From assembly GCA_040394635.1 (NCBI GenBank), contig JBEBRW010000001.1, positions 62,001 through 126,000 of the forward strand: DNA of 64,000 nucleotides, given 5' to 3'. The position numbers were made by a program, and so were the translations under genes. Below the pieces are notes generated by a model. That model did no database searches. It was not told the origin of the DNA and saw only the letters and a program-made list of their open reading frames with translations. Source of the DNA: UBA5239 sp040394635 (GTDB lineage: Bacteria; Verrucomicrobiota; Lentisphaeria; Victivallales; Victivallaceae). Every line of letters starts with the position of its first letter. Positions within the stretch are counted from its first letter, which is position 1. This document shows, piece after piece, positions 43,923 to 56,100 of this stretch.

Positions 43923-46535
43923 TTATTGTTGCTTAGTCGCAAGTTTTTCCAGCTCGGCCAGGAACTCCCGGCGGACTTCCAGAAAACGCTGCGGGTCGGT
44001 TTCAAAATTCACCATGTCGCGACCGAACCGTTCACTGTATTTGTGCGGATCGCCGCCGAGTTTCTCATAGAGCTTGAAGGAATCGAAATCCTCGGCCATT
44101 TCCCGCATCTGCTCCCAGCGCGTCGAACTGAAGATTTCGGTGGTATAAGGATCGAAGTAAATCAGATACCCTTCCCCCGGGCCATAGCCGTCGACAAATG
44201 CATCCTGGTAAGGATTGTTCTTCTTGTCCCAGGACCACGCCCACGACCACTGGTTGAACCCCTCGCAGCCGAAATTATAGAGAATCGCCCCCATTGTCCG
44301 CGTGCAGAGCAAAGAACGGTCGAGGTAACTGGAAAAATTGTTGTACACGATCGCCCGGCGCCCTTTGGCGGTGGCGGTCCGAATCGCGGCGTCCATCCCC
44401 TCGTCGGCGGTCCAGCCCGGCACCACGATATCCACATCCGGATACTGCTCGATCAACCCGGTATGAGTCAGCGTATTCATGTAAATCAGCTCCGGCGCGA
44501 TTTGTTTCAGGTGCTTGTATACGTGCTTGCCATTGGCGAACATCACCGGGTCCGGCTCGTCGCGATAAATGAACTGGAACTGTGCGATCCAGCCTTTTTC
44601 CGTCAGGTGCCCGACCAGGTTGCGGAGTACCTTGACGGCAAATCCGCGGAACTCCGGGTCATCAAAGTTCCAATAGCGTTTGCGCAGGTCGCTGATCTTG
44701 CCGAACGGATCGTATTTGATCTTGCCTTCGCGGTTATAAAGCGGCGCATCCAGCGGAATATCAGCGGACATCACGCGCCAATTTCCCTTGCCGTATACCT
44801 TGTCCAGCATTTCCGGGAAACGGTCGAACGAAGAGTAATCGATTTTAAGCTCGCCCTTGTCATCTTCGCTAATGCGGATATTATTGCGGAGTTCCCACAG
44901 GGGCGGATCGCCGAAATTGTAAGCACGGTGCTCCTTCATATTGCGCAGGACTTTCTCGAACAGCTCCCAATAACGCGGGTCCTTGAAACCGGGCTGTTCC
45001 GTAAAACCGGCCAGATTTCCCAGCAGCCGGGCGGAACCCCAGGTCCCGAGGCGGAATACCGGATTCTCCGGCAGCACCACATCATAAACCCGCATTTCCA
45101 CGTCCAGCGGCTGTACGCCAAACATGGTCTGCACCTCGACCTGCCCCCGGTAAAGCCCGGCCCGGGCACCGGCAGGAACACGGACGGTCAACCAGACCGA
45201 CTGCGACTTGCCGGGTTCGAGCATCACTTTTTCGTCCGTCACCAACATATCGGGAAATGTCGCGGGCGCCAACCGCAGCAATGGACTCAGGGGATTGCGA
45301 TAAAAACCGGCGGTGTTCTGGGACGCGTAGATTTCCTTGACGAAATTGGCGGTCAGCTCCGTCAGGCGCGCTTCCGGGTCGGATTCGTGAACCAGTGGGT
45401 TGAGCTTGATGCGGACCGGGCCACGGTATTCAAGGGAACTGATCACGAACTGTCCCGGCTCGTATTCACCACGGCAGGCGTCCAACCGGATTTTGGCGGA
45501 AATTTCGCCGTCCGGCAGCAGTTGATCGCTGAAAATGTTATCGAGCGCGGTCGTGCCCCAGACCAACGGCAACCGGACTTGCGCGGTACGGTTCCCCCAG
45601 AAAGAAGTCCGCACCGACGCCGTATTGATCCGACGCAAACGTTCCTGGTCCAGCTTATGACGGAATTCCTTCGCCTCCACGGCCAATGCATTCAGTGAGC
45701 GCATCGATTTTTCGAGTTCCGCGCCGCGTACCGCCAGAGGAATCGCCGTCAGGCGTGAAGAGATCTCACCGTAACCTGCTTTCAATTCATCCGGCAACAC
45801 ATCGACGGAGCCGAGCGTTTTGGCAATCATGTTGCGACGGAATTCCAGTTCCGGATTGTTTTGCGGAGTTTTGATCAACCGCTTGAATTCCCCGTCGATC
45901 TCGGCGGAACTTAAAATTCCATTGTAAATTTTCACGTCATCGATGATGCCATGGAATCCGCCGAGGTCCTTGCCGGTCAGCGAACCAATCGCCAGTTCCG
46001 CTCCGGCATTGAGCCTGACCGGCTTATCCAGGCGAGCTTCACGAATCAATCTGCCATCTATATATTCCCGAACTTCATGCCCTTGAATAACCAAAGCGCC
46101 AAGGTGCCACAGGTCATCCGCCCAATTGTCTCCGGCGGCGTCCGTGGGAAGAACGGAGATGAGCTTGTTGTTATCGATCCCGAAGCGCCAGCCTTCGCCG
46201 GTTTCCGGATTTTCCGCGCTGGCAATCACCCGCAACCCCATCGGATGAGTAGCTTTGAACCAGACCAGCAGCGTCATGCCCTTGCTTTCATCCAATTCCG
46301 GCATCCGGCCGCAAAGCACGGAATTGGTCGCGCCATCCAGCCGGATGCCCCTGCACTGCAATGCCGGAGCCCAGGCCGCCGGCCCGCGGAACTCACCACA
46401 CCCGGCTGCTCCCTGCCGGTTATTGACTACGATGCCGGAATTTTCATTCAGATCATAATGAGCCACCAGCGGCGCGTCAGCCGCCAGCGAAAACAGAGCA
46501 CCCAGTGTACACAAAAATATTGTTTTTCGAATCAT
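43923..46535 (-). CDS. Secreted LamG-like / GH123-like (DUF4091) glycosidase
   Basis: 870 residues from the ATG at 46535, where GAGG lies six bases upstream and the signal peptide (MIRKTIFLCTLGALFSLAADA) begins; upstream ATGs are rejected. Residues ~20-220 form a LamG/concanavalin-type domain (GMTLLVWFKATHP, GGFHGIIDDVKIYNGIL). Residues 330-500 are beta-sandwich. The barrel carries QFQFIYRDEPDP near 665, a DE pair like that of GH123/DUF4091 enzymes, which remove beta-linked N-acetylgalactosamine. Upstream of a GH29 gene; its promoter carries the shared element. Confidence 0.75.
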   Translation of the reverse strand: MIRKTIFLCTLGALFSLAADAPLVAHYDLNENSGIVVNNRQGAAGCGEFRGPAAWAPALQCRGIRLDGATNSVLCGRMPELDESKGMTLLVWFKATHPMGLRVIASAENPETGEGWRFGIDNNKLISVLPTDAAGDNWADDLWHLGALVIQGHEVREYIDGRLIREARLDKPVRLNAGAELAIGSLTGKDLGGFHGIIDDVKIYNGILSSAEIDGEFKRLIKTPQNNPELEFRRNMIAKTLGSVDVLPDELKAGYGEISSRLTAIPLAVRGAELEKSMRSLNALAVEAKEFRHKLDQERLRRINTASVRTSFWGNRTAQVRLPLVWGTTALDNIFSDQLLPDGEISAKIRLDACRGEYEPGQFVISSLEYRGPVRIKLNPLVHESDPEARLTELTANFVKEIYASQNTAGFYRNPLSPLLRLAPATFPDMLVTDEKVMLEPGKSQSVWLTVRVPAGARAGLYRGQVEVQTMFGVQPLDVEMRVYDVVLPENPVFRLGTWGSARLLGNLAGFTEQPGFKDPRYWELFEKVLRNMKEHRAYNFGDPPLWELRNNIRISEDDKGELKIDYSSFDRFPEMLDKVYGKGNWRVMSADIPLDAPLYNREGKIKYDPFGKISDLRKRYWNFDDPEFRGFAVKVLRNLVGHLTEKGWIAQFQFIYRDEPDPVMFANGKHVYKHLKQIAPELIYMNTLTHTGLIEQYPDVDIVVPGWTADEGMDAAIRTATAKGRRAIVYNNFSSYLDRSLLCTRTMGAILYNFGCEGFNQWSWAWSWDKKNNPYQDAFVDGYGPGEGYLIYFDPYTTEIFSSTRWEQMREMAEDFDSFKLYEKLGGDPHKYSERFGRDMVNFETDPQRFLEVRREFLAELEKLATKQQ

Positions 46536-46578
46536 TGCAAACCTCATTGCTGTGAAATTATATCTCATACCTGTTCAT

Positions 46579-46633
46579 ATTATACAGTTTCCCCGGCATT
46601 TATGGAATACACGAAATCAGTTGTTTTGTGTCT
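46579..46633 (-). promoter_or_regulatory. Shared regulon promoter element, copy B (GH123-like / GH29 operon)
   Basis: On the minus strand: AGACACAAA (46625-46633), 11 bases, CGTGTA (46608-46613), 23 bases, TATAAT (46579-46584). GATTTCGTGTATT is shared exactly with copy A. Confidence 0.72.
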
Positions 46634-47104
46634 TTTCGTATATTTCTTTTACAAAACAGGCATGGGGAGCTCCTGGATGATCGCCCGGATCGCGGCGGCC
46701 GTCAGGTTCAACCTTCGCCAAATCATTATAATTTCCGGGATCTGATGAACCATGAAGGATATGGCGAGAAAAAGAATCTTCCGGAATATATACCTCAACA
46801 TCCGAAATCTTTATCAAAACAGGAGCTGAATCTATTTTTATTATTTTTTTAAATTTCATATTGTAAAGTATAAGATTAAGTGATAATTTTACCTGTTTCT
46901 ATTAGAAATTACGACATTGATAAGGGGCACAATTGAGTTATAGAAGTATATATTCAGGTAATGTCATACCTGCTGATATTGCATTGGTAAGGCATTATCT
47001 GCAACTATTTACTTCGCAATTCCTGTTGATACTGCGTATCCATTTCCTTATTCACTGTCGAATGTTTGTGATATGATTTTTATTAATTTTTATAAGGGGC
47101 TCAC
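46634..47104. other. AT-rich intergenic region before the giant gene
   Basis: No convincing gene. A minus-strand frame of 80 codons (46617-46859) overlaps the regulatory element, lacks a ribosome site and has no recognised similarity. Toward the right end TATGAT (47072-47077), with TTCACT 15 bases upstream, is a weak promoter candidate for the giant gene. AAGGGG five bases before the ATG is its ribosome site. Confidence 0.4.
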
Positions 47105-50100
47105 ATGAAAAACAAGAGATTGGAAATCTTCAGACTGGAAGACCGGGTGCTTTTTGAAGCTGCAGCAGCGGCAGAAATCGTTGAAGCTGCAGAGGCCGCC
47201 AATAACCAGAACGCCAATGATGCCGAATTTCAGGCGGAGCAGGAAAGGAATTCCCTGAAGAATGCACCACCGGAAAACCCGGCCGACGCGATCCTGAATT
47301 CCGGTGAAGGAATGCCGGACCCGGCGCAACTGACGGACCTGGAGGCAGATATCAATCAATTGATCTTCGGTGAATTTGCTCCCATTGATGGCGAAAACGA
47401 TGTCTTGATGGATATGGTCAATGATATTATATCGCAGGCGTTCGCGGATCAATCCGATTTTATCACGATGGATATACAGAACACGGAAGTGACGGTTTCC
47501 TCCGACCGTGAGCTGGTGATCATCAACTCAAGCGTGCCGGATGCGGACGTTATTCTTGCCGGTTTGAAGCCGAGTCAGGATGTCCTGATGCTTGAAGCCG
47601 GCACGGATGCCATGGCCGCAATCAATGAATATCTGGATGCGGCCGGTACGCAATACGACGCTGTTCATTTGATTACCCACGGTTCTGACGGCGCGTTTGT
47701 CCTGAACGGCAGCAAAATCAGCGCCGATAATTTCAACGAAGCGGGCTGGGCGGCTATCGGCAGCCATCTCAATGCCGGTGGCGATATCCTGCTCTACGGC
47801 TGCAACCTGGCCGAATCCGAAGCCGGGCAGCAATTGGTGGACCGTATCGCCATCGCCAGCGGGGCCGATGTGGCGGCCAGTACCGACACCACCGGAATGA
47901 ACGGCAATTGGGATCTGGAATACAGTACCGGGCTGGTCGAAACGGCTTCGATCCAGGTCGGCGGTTATGCTCATGATCTGGAGGCCAAATTCATCACCGT
48001 GAACAGTGCCGGAGACGACGCCAACGCGGGCGATGACATCTGGACGCTGCGGAAGGCCCTGAATACCGCGGCGGCGGACAGCGGCAATGATTATTTTATC
48101 GATTTCAATATTTCCGGGACCAATACGATCGCGCTTGGCGATACACTAAGCATATCCAACAGCAACGTCACGATTTCCATTGACGGCATGAACAACGGTT
48201 CCGGCGAGGCGATTATTCTCGAGGGCGGCGGCAAAAATATCCTGTCGATCGCCGTCGGGTGCGATGTCACGGTTGAAAACCTGACCTTCCAGCACGGCGC
48301 GCAGGGGATCGTCAACGCCGGTACATTGTCGGTGAATAACAGCATGTTCATCGGCAATACCGGGGCCGCGATCCAGAACACTGGCGGTACTGCGGAAATT
48401 GCCAACAGCACGTTCGTCAACAACGGCAGCGCCGTCACGAACAATAGCGGCAGCACTTATCTGCTGAACTCGGTCGTGGCCGGGAGCGGCAGTCCGTTGA
48501 GCGGCGTAACACAGCATTATGTGATTGAGGGAACCGTGGCCAATCTGATTACCGACGCAGCTACCGGCGAGCTTAACAGCAGCAGCCTGGCGGCTTATGC
48601 CGGAACCCGGACCGCGCGCAACACGGCCGGGAAATTCTTTTTCCTTGAAGGTGGCAGTTGGAAACAACTTTCGAACCCCTCGCAAACCTCCACTACGGTC
48701 ACCACAATCGACTTCGGGCAAAATGGCGTTGAGCGTAATGCGACCGATCTGGCTTATACCGCCGGGGCATGGGCTCTGGAAGTTCAGGATACGCCGTCGC
48801 TGACGGTGACCACGGCGCAGGATACGGGCATGAATCCTTTTGACGGCAAGATTTCGCTGCGCGAGGCGCTGGCCTATGCAGGCAATGATTCCCTGCTGGC
48901 CAGCCCGATTATTTCTCCTGATGGCCGCTATAAAATCGTCTTTGACATCGCGGGCAGTTCCAGCAGCGACTTTGTCATTCAGCTGAATGATTCGCTCGGC
49001 GATCTGGTGATCGGCGGCGGACTGGGGAGCAAGACGCTGATTATCGACGGCCTCGCCCATGACCGGGACAACAATTCGCGCGCCAATACCGGCGACGAAA
49101 TCATGTGGATCGTCGGCGACGGTAACACGTTGTTCAAAACGGACGGCGCGGCGGGTAACTGGAATATTGAGCTCAATTACCTGCATTTCGACGGTGTCGG
49201 CATCCAGATCGCAGGCAGCACCGCCGATGTGATCGTGGATACGATCACGGTGGAAAACAGCAGCGGCATGGCGGTGAGTGCCGCCGGGGCGCTGGCGCTG
49301 CAGATCATGAATTCGACTTTTGCGGAAAACACAGGGATGGGCGTCAGCGCCGTCAGTACCGGCGGAGCGGTCACGGCGAACATCCTGAACTCCACCATCG
49401 GCGAGAACAGCTCGGACGGCATCCTGGTTTCCGGCAATGCATCGTCGCGGGTGAACTTGATCAATGCGACCATCGCCGGCAATGGCGGTACCGGGATCAG
49501 CCTGACTGACGGTACCTTGAAGATTTACAATTCAATCCTGCTGGGTAACGCGGCAGCCGATTTCGCGAACAACGGTGAAACTTCACTGACTGCATCGATT
49601 TACGGCGTCGGTACCGGCACATTTTCCACGTCCTGCGGCTGCATCGTGATCGATTGCCGTAGCGAAGCGGAAATGCTTTCCGTGTTCCAGACCGTCAGCG
49701 AAAACGCGGGTCGTTATCTGCCCGTACTCACCGCCGACCCCGGCGAGCTGATCGACAGTTATAACCTGCGGCCGGGTACCGACCCCGCCGGGCCGTCCAT
49801 CGCGGGCGGTATCGGACAGTGGATCAAGTATACCCTGAATGAAGACGGGCGCATCACTTCGCTGGCTGCGTCAAACAACATTTCCAGCGGCTTCACGATA
49901 TTCTGGGGAGTGGCCGGGGCGACGGATATTTCCATGCAGCTGACCTTTGACCAGTGCGGTATTTCGTATGCCACGGGGCAGCCCTTTGCGGGAGCTTATT
50001 TCGTGGCGGTGGAAACACCGTCGCTGATCGTCGACACCCACAAGGATGTGATCAACCGCTCCGACAACAAGACCAGCCTGCGCGAGGCATTGGCCTATGC

Positions 50101-53100
50101 CAAAACCTTCAATACGCCGGTCACGATTACCTTTGACTATGACAAACTCACGGCGGAAGCTTTGGACGACCCTTCCATGCGGTATATACTGGCAATCGGT
50201 ACCGGCGGTGCTTTTTCCGTGGTCGATCTCGAGGCGGCGCTGACCATCGACGGTTCGTTGACTTACGGGCTTGGAATCACCATCACCGCGCAGGGGAACA
50301 GCAATATTTTCAATGTCGCGAACAATACGAACCTGACCCTGAAAAACATGCACCTGACCGAAGCGGCGACGGCAGTCGCGGCCGGAGCCAATGTGACGTT
50401 GGCGCTTGAACAGGTGACCGTGCGTAACAGCGGGTACGGCGTCACCAGCGGCAGCGGTTTGATTCTGACCGGCGAATACTCGAGTTTCTACGGATTCAGC
50501 AGTGGCGCCTTCGATATCAACGGCACGATGCTGCTGCACAACTCGACCGTCGGCGGCAGCATTGGCGGTGCGATTTCGCGGTTTGACGCTTACAATGCCA
50601 CGATCAAGGGCAATGTAACGGTAATGAAACTCGTCACCGTGAATACCATTGTTCAAGGCAGTGTCACCGCTACTGAGGTTTCGGCGCGTTACAGCGCGTT
50701 TTCCGGCAATGTCGCGGTTACGAACGGCTATGCCAATACCGGCGATATTCTCAGTGTGAACATCGTCGAGAGCACGAACCCCGGCGACAGCCACTACACC
50801 ATTGACAGCGGCAGCGTTTATGCCAAGACTGGTACACTGATTGTCAAATCCGAAGGCTCTTACTATTTCGCGGTCCGCACGGCGACGGGAATCGAATATG
50901 AAGATCCCGATACCTGGAAATATTACAATATCGATACCGACGCGGAAATCGGCCTGGTCGGTTCCGCGGTGATCACCGACCAGATCGGGCACCTCCGCAA
51001 TCCGCATCCGGGTATGCTTTCGATGGGAGCCTGGCAGGCTACCGACGCTGTCGCCTGGAAAGGGGTGGAGGATGTGACTCTGGTCAATCGTAACAATTAT
51101 TACAGCGTCATGCAGACCGGCGTCAACTATGTGGATGTCGGCACCGAGTCTACGCGGACGGACGGCAACCAGACGCTGTACCTGTGGGCCACCACCATTT
51201 CCGGTGCGCGCCTCAGCGGCAACGGCAACGATGTTTCGATCAATAAAAACATCACCATCATCGGGCGCTCTTACCGCGACACCGTGCTGGTGGGCGGCAG
51301 CAGCGGCGGCACCATGACGATCGGGACCGCCGCTGCCAATGTCTCGCTGCACACGTTCAGCATCATGAACGGCGGCGCGGACGGCATCGCGTCGGAATCG
51401 GCCGGGAAGCTCTCGTTGAACCGGATCAGCATTCTCGGAAATGCCGGCAGCGGGATCTCGCTCGCCGGGGCATCCGAACTGCATGTGCTTAATTCAACCA
51501 TCGCGAACAACGGCGCTTACGGGATCACCGGCACAGCGGCGGCCACTCTGTATGTCAACGACTCCACGATTACCGGCAACGCTTCCGGCGGTATCGGCGC
51601 GGCGGCGGCTTCGGCCCATATCCTGAACTCCATCGTCTTCGCCAACGGCGGAACCGATCTTGCAGCGGGCTCTCTCCGCATGGCGTACAGCGTTTACGGC
51701 GGCACTCCTGTGATCGCGGGCGGCATCATGAACCTGCAGGCCTCAAACCCCGCCGCCATTTTCTACTCCTACAGCAACGGCAAGGCCGGGTACTCGCCGG
51801 ACGGGCGCACCATCCGCATTCTTTATAACAGTGATGCGGGGTTCAAGGGCACCAAGATCGGCAGCGTCGGCGGTAATTATTACTATTATGTCCGCGAAGC
51901 GACTCTTTCCGAGGCCACTCAGGATAATGTCGGCAAATGGCAGAGCCTGACGGTTTCGACTGTCCTGGACGACGCCAGTACCCTTTCCGTGGTCACAACC
52001 GACCAGCGCGGAGTGACCCGCCTCGCCGGGGAACACCTCGGATTCCCGGAATACTCGATCGGTGCCTATGTCCCGAGCTTCGACATGTCGATTCAGCTGA
52101 TGGACCAGGAAACGGTCTATAACGGCAAAGCCCAGGGCTTCGACATGGGCAAGGCGGTCTACAAGGTTTCCAGCGGCGCGACCAATGATTTTTATTATTA
52201 CGACGCCAAAAGCGGCAAGGTTTACACCGATGCCGAGCTGGAGACTGAAGCCGCCAATGTGAAGTTCAATGTATCCGTGGTCGCCACGCAGCTGACCAGC
52301 GGGTTGCAGGTAAATGTCAAATACACCAACGGCGCCGTATCCGGCTATGATTATGTGATTTCGAATGCCCGGATCATGGCGGGCGCCACCGATATTACCG
52401 ACAGCTTCAAAATCAATTACATCGGCGATGGCATCAACGACGCGGCCGGGGAAAAATCCCCGACCTACACCATTCTGCAACGCCAGCTGGAATACACGGT
52501 CGATTACACGCAGTCCAAAGTTTACGACGGCTCGACCGCGATCGACTACAGCGGCTTCCGGTTCACCAACGTGATCAATGGCGAAGTGACCATCAGCCTC
52601 AGCGCCATGCTCGAGTACAGCTCCAAAAATGTGGGTACCGGTATCGACCTGGTCCTGACGAATTTCGCCCTGGTCGGCTCCAAAACCGCCCTCGGCAACT
52701 ATTATGCTCCGGCGGACGGCACCTACAAGGCCGATATCACCCCGCGGACCATCACCGTCGAAATCGGCAATGGCAGCGGTACTTATAACGGCAGCACCCG
52801 GTATTTCTCGAATACCACGGCCAAGGTGTCCACGGATTCCCCGAACGTCCTGGTTGACGGTGATACCCTGGACGCCAGCGGTCTCACGGTACTCGAAGCC
52901 GGTGCGGCGCATACTTCTTCCAAGGACGTCGGCGTCTATACCTTCACTCTGGCCAATGCCAAGGTCAATGATGGCAACAACAGCGCCAACTACACGATCC
53001 AGTACAAGGATGCCACCTACACCATCAATAAAGCAGTAGTGACCGTCAACCTGACGGCCAATGATAAAATTTACGATGGTACCACCAGTGTGGTCAATGG

Positions 53101-56100
53101 TTTAGCCAACAGTGAATTCAATGGCGTCGGCACTGAAAAATTCACCATCGGTACTTTTACCGGAACCTATGACAGCGCCAATGTGAAGAGCGCCACAGCC
53201 GGTTCCGCGGAACAGGCCCGTACGATCACTTTCTCCAATGTCGTATTGAGCAGTACCACTGGCGCAGTCGAAGGCAATTACGACATCCGTTACACCGGCA
53301 CCGGAGTGATCACCCGTCAGGCCGTGACCGTATCGGCTATTACCGAAGGCGTGAACCAGTACGACGGCAACAGCACCGTTCACATCGGCGAACGAAATAC
53401 CTATACCCTGACCGGTCTGATCACCGGGGAGGACCTCACCCTGACCGGCAAAGGCACCGCTCAGGATACTGTCGACGTCGAGCGGGCCACCGACGACGTC
53501 CTCTGGGATCATACCACGTTCAAGCTTCATGATACGCAGAGCGGCATTGCCAACAACTATTACGTGGACAACACCACAGATGTCTCCACCGTTGGTATCA
53601 CCGTGACGATTGAGAAGCGCGAAATCGATCTTTCCTTCAGCGCCAACCGGGTTTACGACCGGACCACGAATGCGCTGGACTGGCTGAACCTGACCGCAAC
53701 TCAGGACGGCACGGCATTGACGGTTACGGCGGATCGCAGTACCGATGGCGTAGTCGTATTCACCATCACCACCAGCATCGTCAATATGAATTCCGCTGCA
53801 GGCGAGTACGAAACCTTCACGATTACAGTGGACAACGCAACTTACAACTCCAACACGGCCGGCACAGGCAAAATCGTCAGCATCGACGGTATGACTCTGG
53901 CCAATGGCGACAACCGCGCCCAGCTGAAGAATTACAACTTCAATTTGAATACCAGCGATATCACGGTGAACGATAACACTTCCACGCTGACGCTTACGGA
54001 TACCTTTACCGGTACCGGCGCGATCAGCAAGCTGACCGTATATGTCAGCAACAACGCGGAAAAAGTTTACGACGGCAGCAATGCAGCCAATGGTAGTACC
54101 TCCTGGGGGAATTGGAGCTACAGTTCTGATTTGCTGGCGCTGGACGGCGTCAGTTTCGTTCTCAGCAGTGGTACGTTCAACACCGCCAATGTACATTCCG
54201 GGGGCAGTATGACCGTGACCGGTTCCCTGTCCGGTGCGGCCAGCGGCAACTACACGCTGGCTTATGGTACCGTCACCGGCACGATCACGCCGAAAACGAT
54301 CACCATCGGCGATCTGGCAGCCGTCACCAAGACTTATGATGCACAGGCGGATAACGCCAAGCTCGCCGGTGACGGCGCGACTAACTCGCTGACGGTGTCG
54401 GGTATTGGGGCCGAATCGTTCAATCTGACCTTCAGCGGCGGCGCTTACGACAATGCCAATGCGGGCGACGATCACGCGGTCACCTTCTCGGGCGGCCAGC
54501 TCACTGCGAACGGTACCGCCAGACTGGGCAATTACATTTTTGCTTTCGGCGGCGATACCCTGACGGTTTCCAGCGCGGGCGCGATTACCGAATCCATGGC
54601 CGGTACCGGCGATATCACCCGCCGCGACCTGACGGTCAACTTCACGGCTGACAACAGGGTTTACAACGGTTCGACCGATGCCACCAGGGCCGGTGACTTC
54701 ATTATCGTGGGACTTCAAGGCTCCGAAACGCTGCTGATCGATTCCAGCGGTTATACCTATGCGTTCGGCGACAAAAACGTGGGCAACGGCAAGACCGTAA
54801 CCCTTAACGGATATAATGTAAGCAGCCTGAGCGGTACTAATCTCGCCAATTACAACCTGGCATTCAACACCACCACTACGGCCAATATCACGGCCTACGA
54901 AATGGTCATCAATGTCACCGCCAATGACAAAACGTATGATGGCGGAGTTGCCGCCACCGCCGGTAAGTCATTCAACAACCTGTTTGGCGACGATCTGGAT
55001 TTCATCTGGGATTCCGCTTCGTTCGCTTCGAAAGATGTCGCTTACAGCGGCGATGACGTGGCCGCCCAGCTGGTCAGTCTGCTGAATGCCCGCCTGACCG
55101 GCAGCGACTCCGGGAATTACACGTTCATCTATGGCGGAGCAATCACGGCCAGAATCACCCCGTTGGGAATCGACGTGATCGCTTCGGTCAAGGATAAAGT
55201 TTATGACGGCAACAATTCCGCCGAATACAACAACCATTGGAGCATTGAAAACCAGCAGATTGCCGCCTTGCTCGGCGCGGACGGCGTAACGTTCAATTAC
55301 CTCTCCGGTACATTTGCTTCCAGAAATGTTTTCGGCAACGAAGCGCTGCAGAATGTCTCCGTGACCGGTGAACTGACCGGCGGCCTGAAAGGCAACTACG
55401 CGTTGAACAGCATTTCCGCCGCCGCCGCCATCACCCGGGCGACGCTGAGTGTTCATGCCGCCGGCAATGCCGCCACCTACGGCGACACCGTGGCACACTC
55501 CGGGCACGATTATTTTCTGACCGGTTTCATCGGCAGTGAAAACGCCGCGTCCGCCGGGGTTACCGGCAGCGTTACGTTGACCGACGATTATGAACAGTAT
55601 GACAATGTCGGTATTTACGGTATAAGTGTGGATCAGATCAATCTGTCGGCCGGTAATTACAATTTCGTGGCCGGCAACGACGCGGTGCTGACCATTGGCA
55701 AACTCGGGATTACCGTCACGGCCAACAGCGGCCAGGGCAAAGTTTACGGACAGGCCGACTCGGCGCTGACGTATCAGATCACCGCCACGGCCGACGGTTC
55801 CGCGCTCGATCATATCAACGCTCCCGGCGGCTTCGCAGACCTGATCGGTTCGCTGGAGCGCGCCATCGGCGAGAACGCAGACAACTATGCCATTGCGCGC
55901 GGCAGCATTAGCGATATCGATAACTCCAATTACGATATTACTTATGTCGGTGCCGATTATGTCATCGGCAAAGCCGTGATTCAGGTCAACGCGATTGGCG
56001 GCTCCGCTACTTACGGCGATGCGGTCGACCATGCCGGTTATGACTATTTCCTGACCGGTTTCGTGAACGGTGAAGACACCATGTCCGCCGGTATTTCCGG

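Noticed and set aside
43251..45698. 815-codon open frame on the + strand
   Set aside because: Lies wholly antisense to the GH123-like and GH29 genes, has no recognisable motifs and no ribosome site; it results from codon bias of the real genes.
46617..46859. 80-codon minus-strand frame before the giant gene
   Set aside because: No ribosome site, low-complexity Gly/Asp/Pro stretch, and it runs through the shared promoter element.
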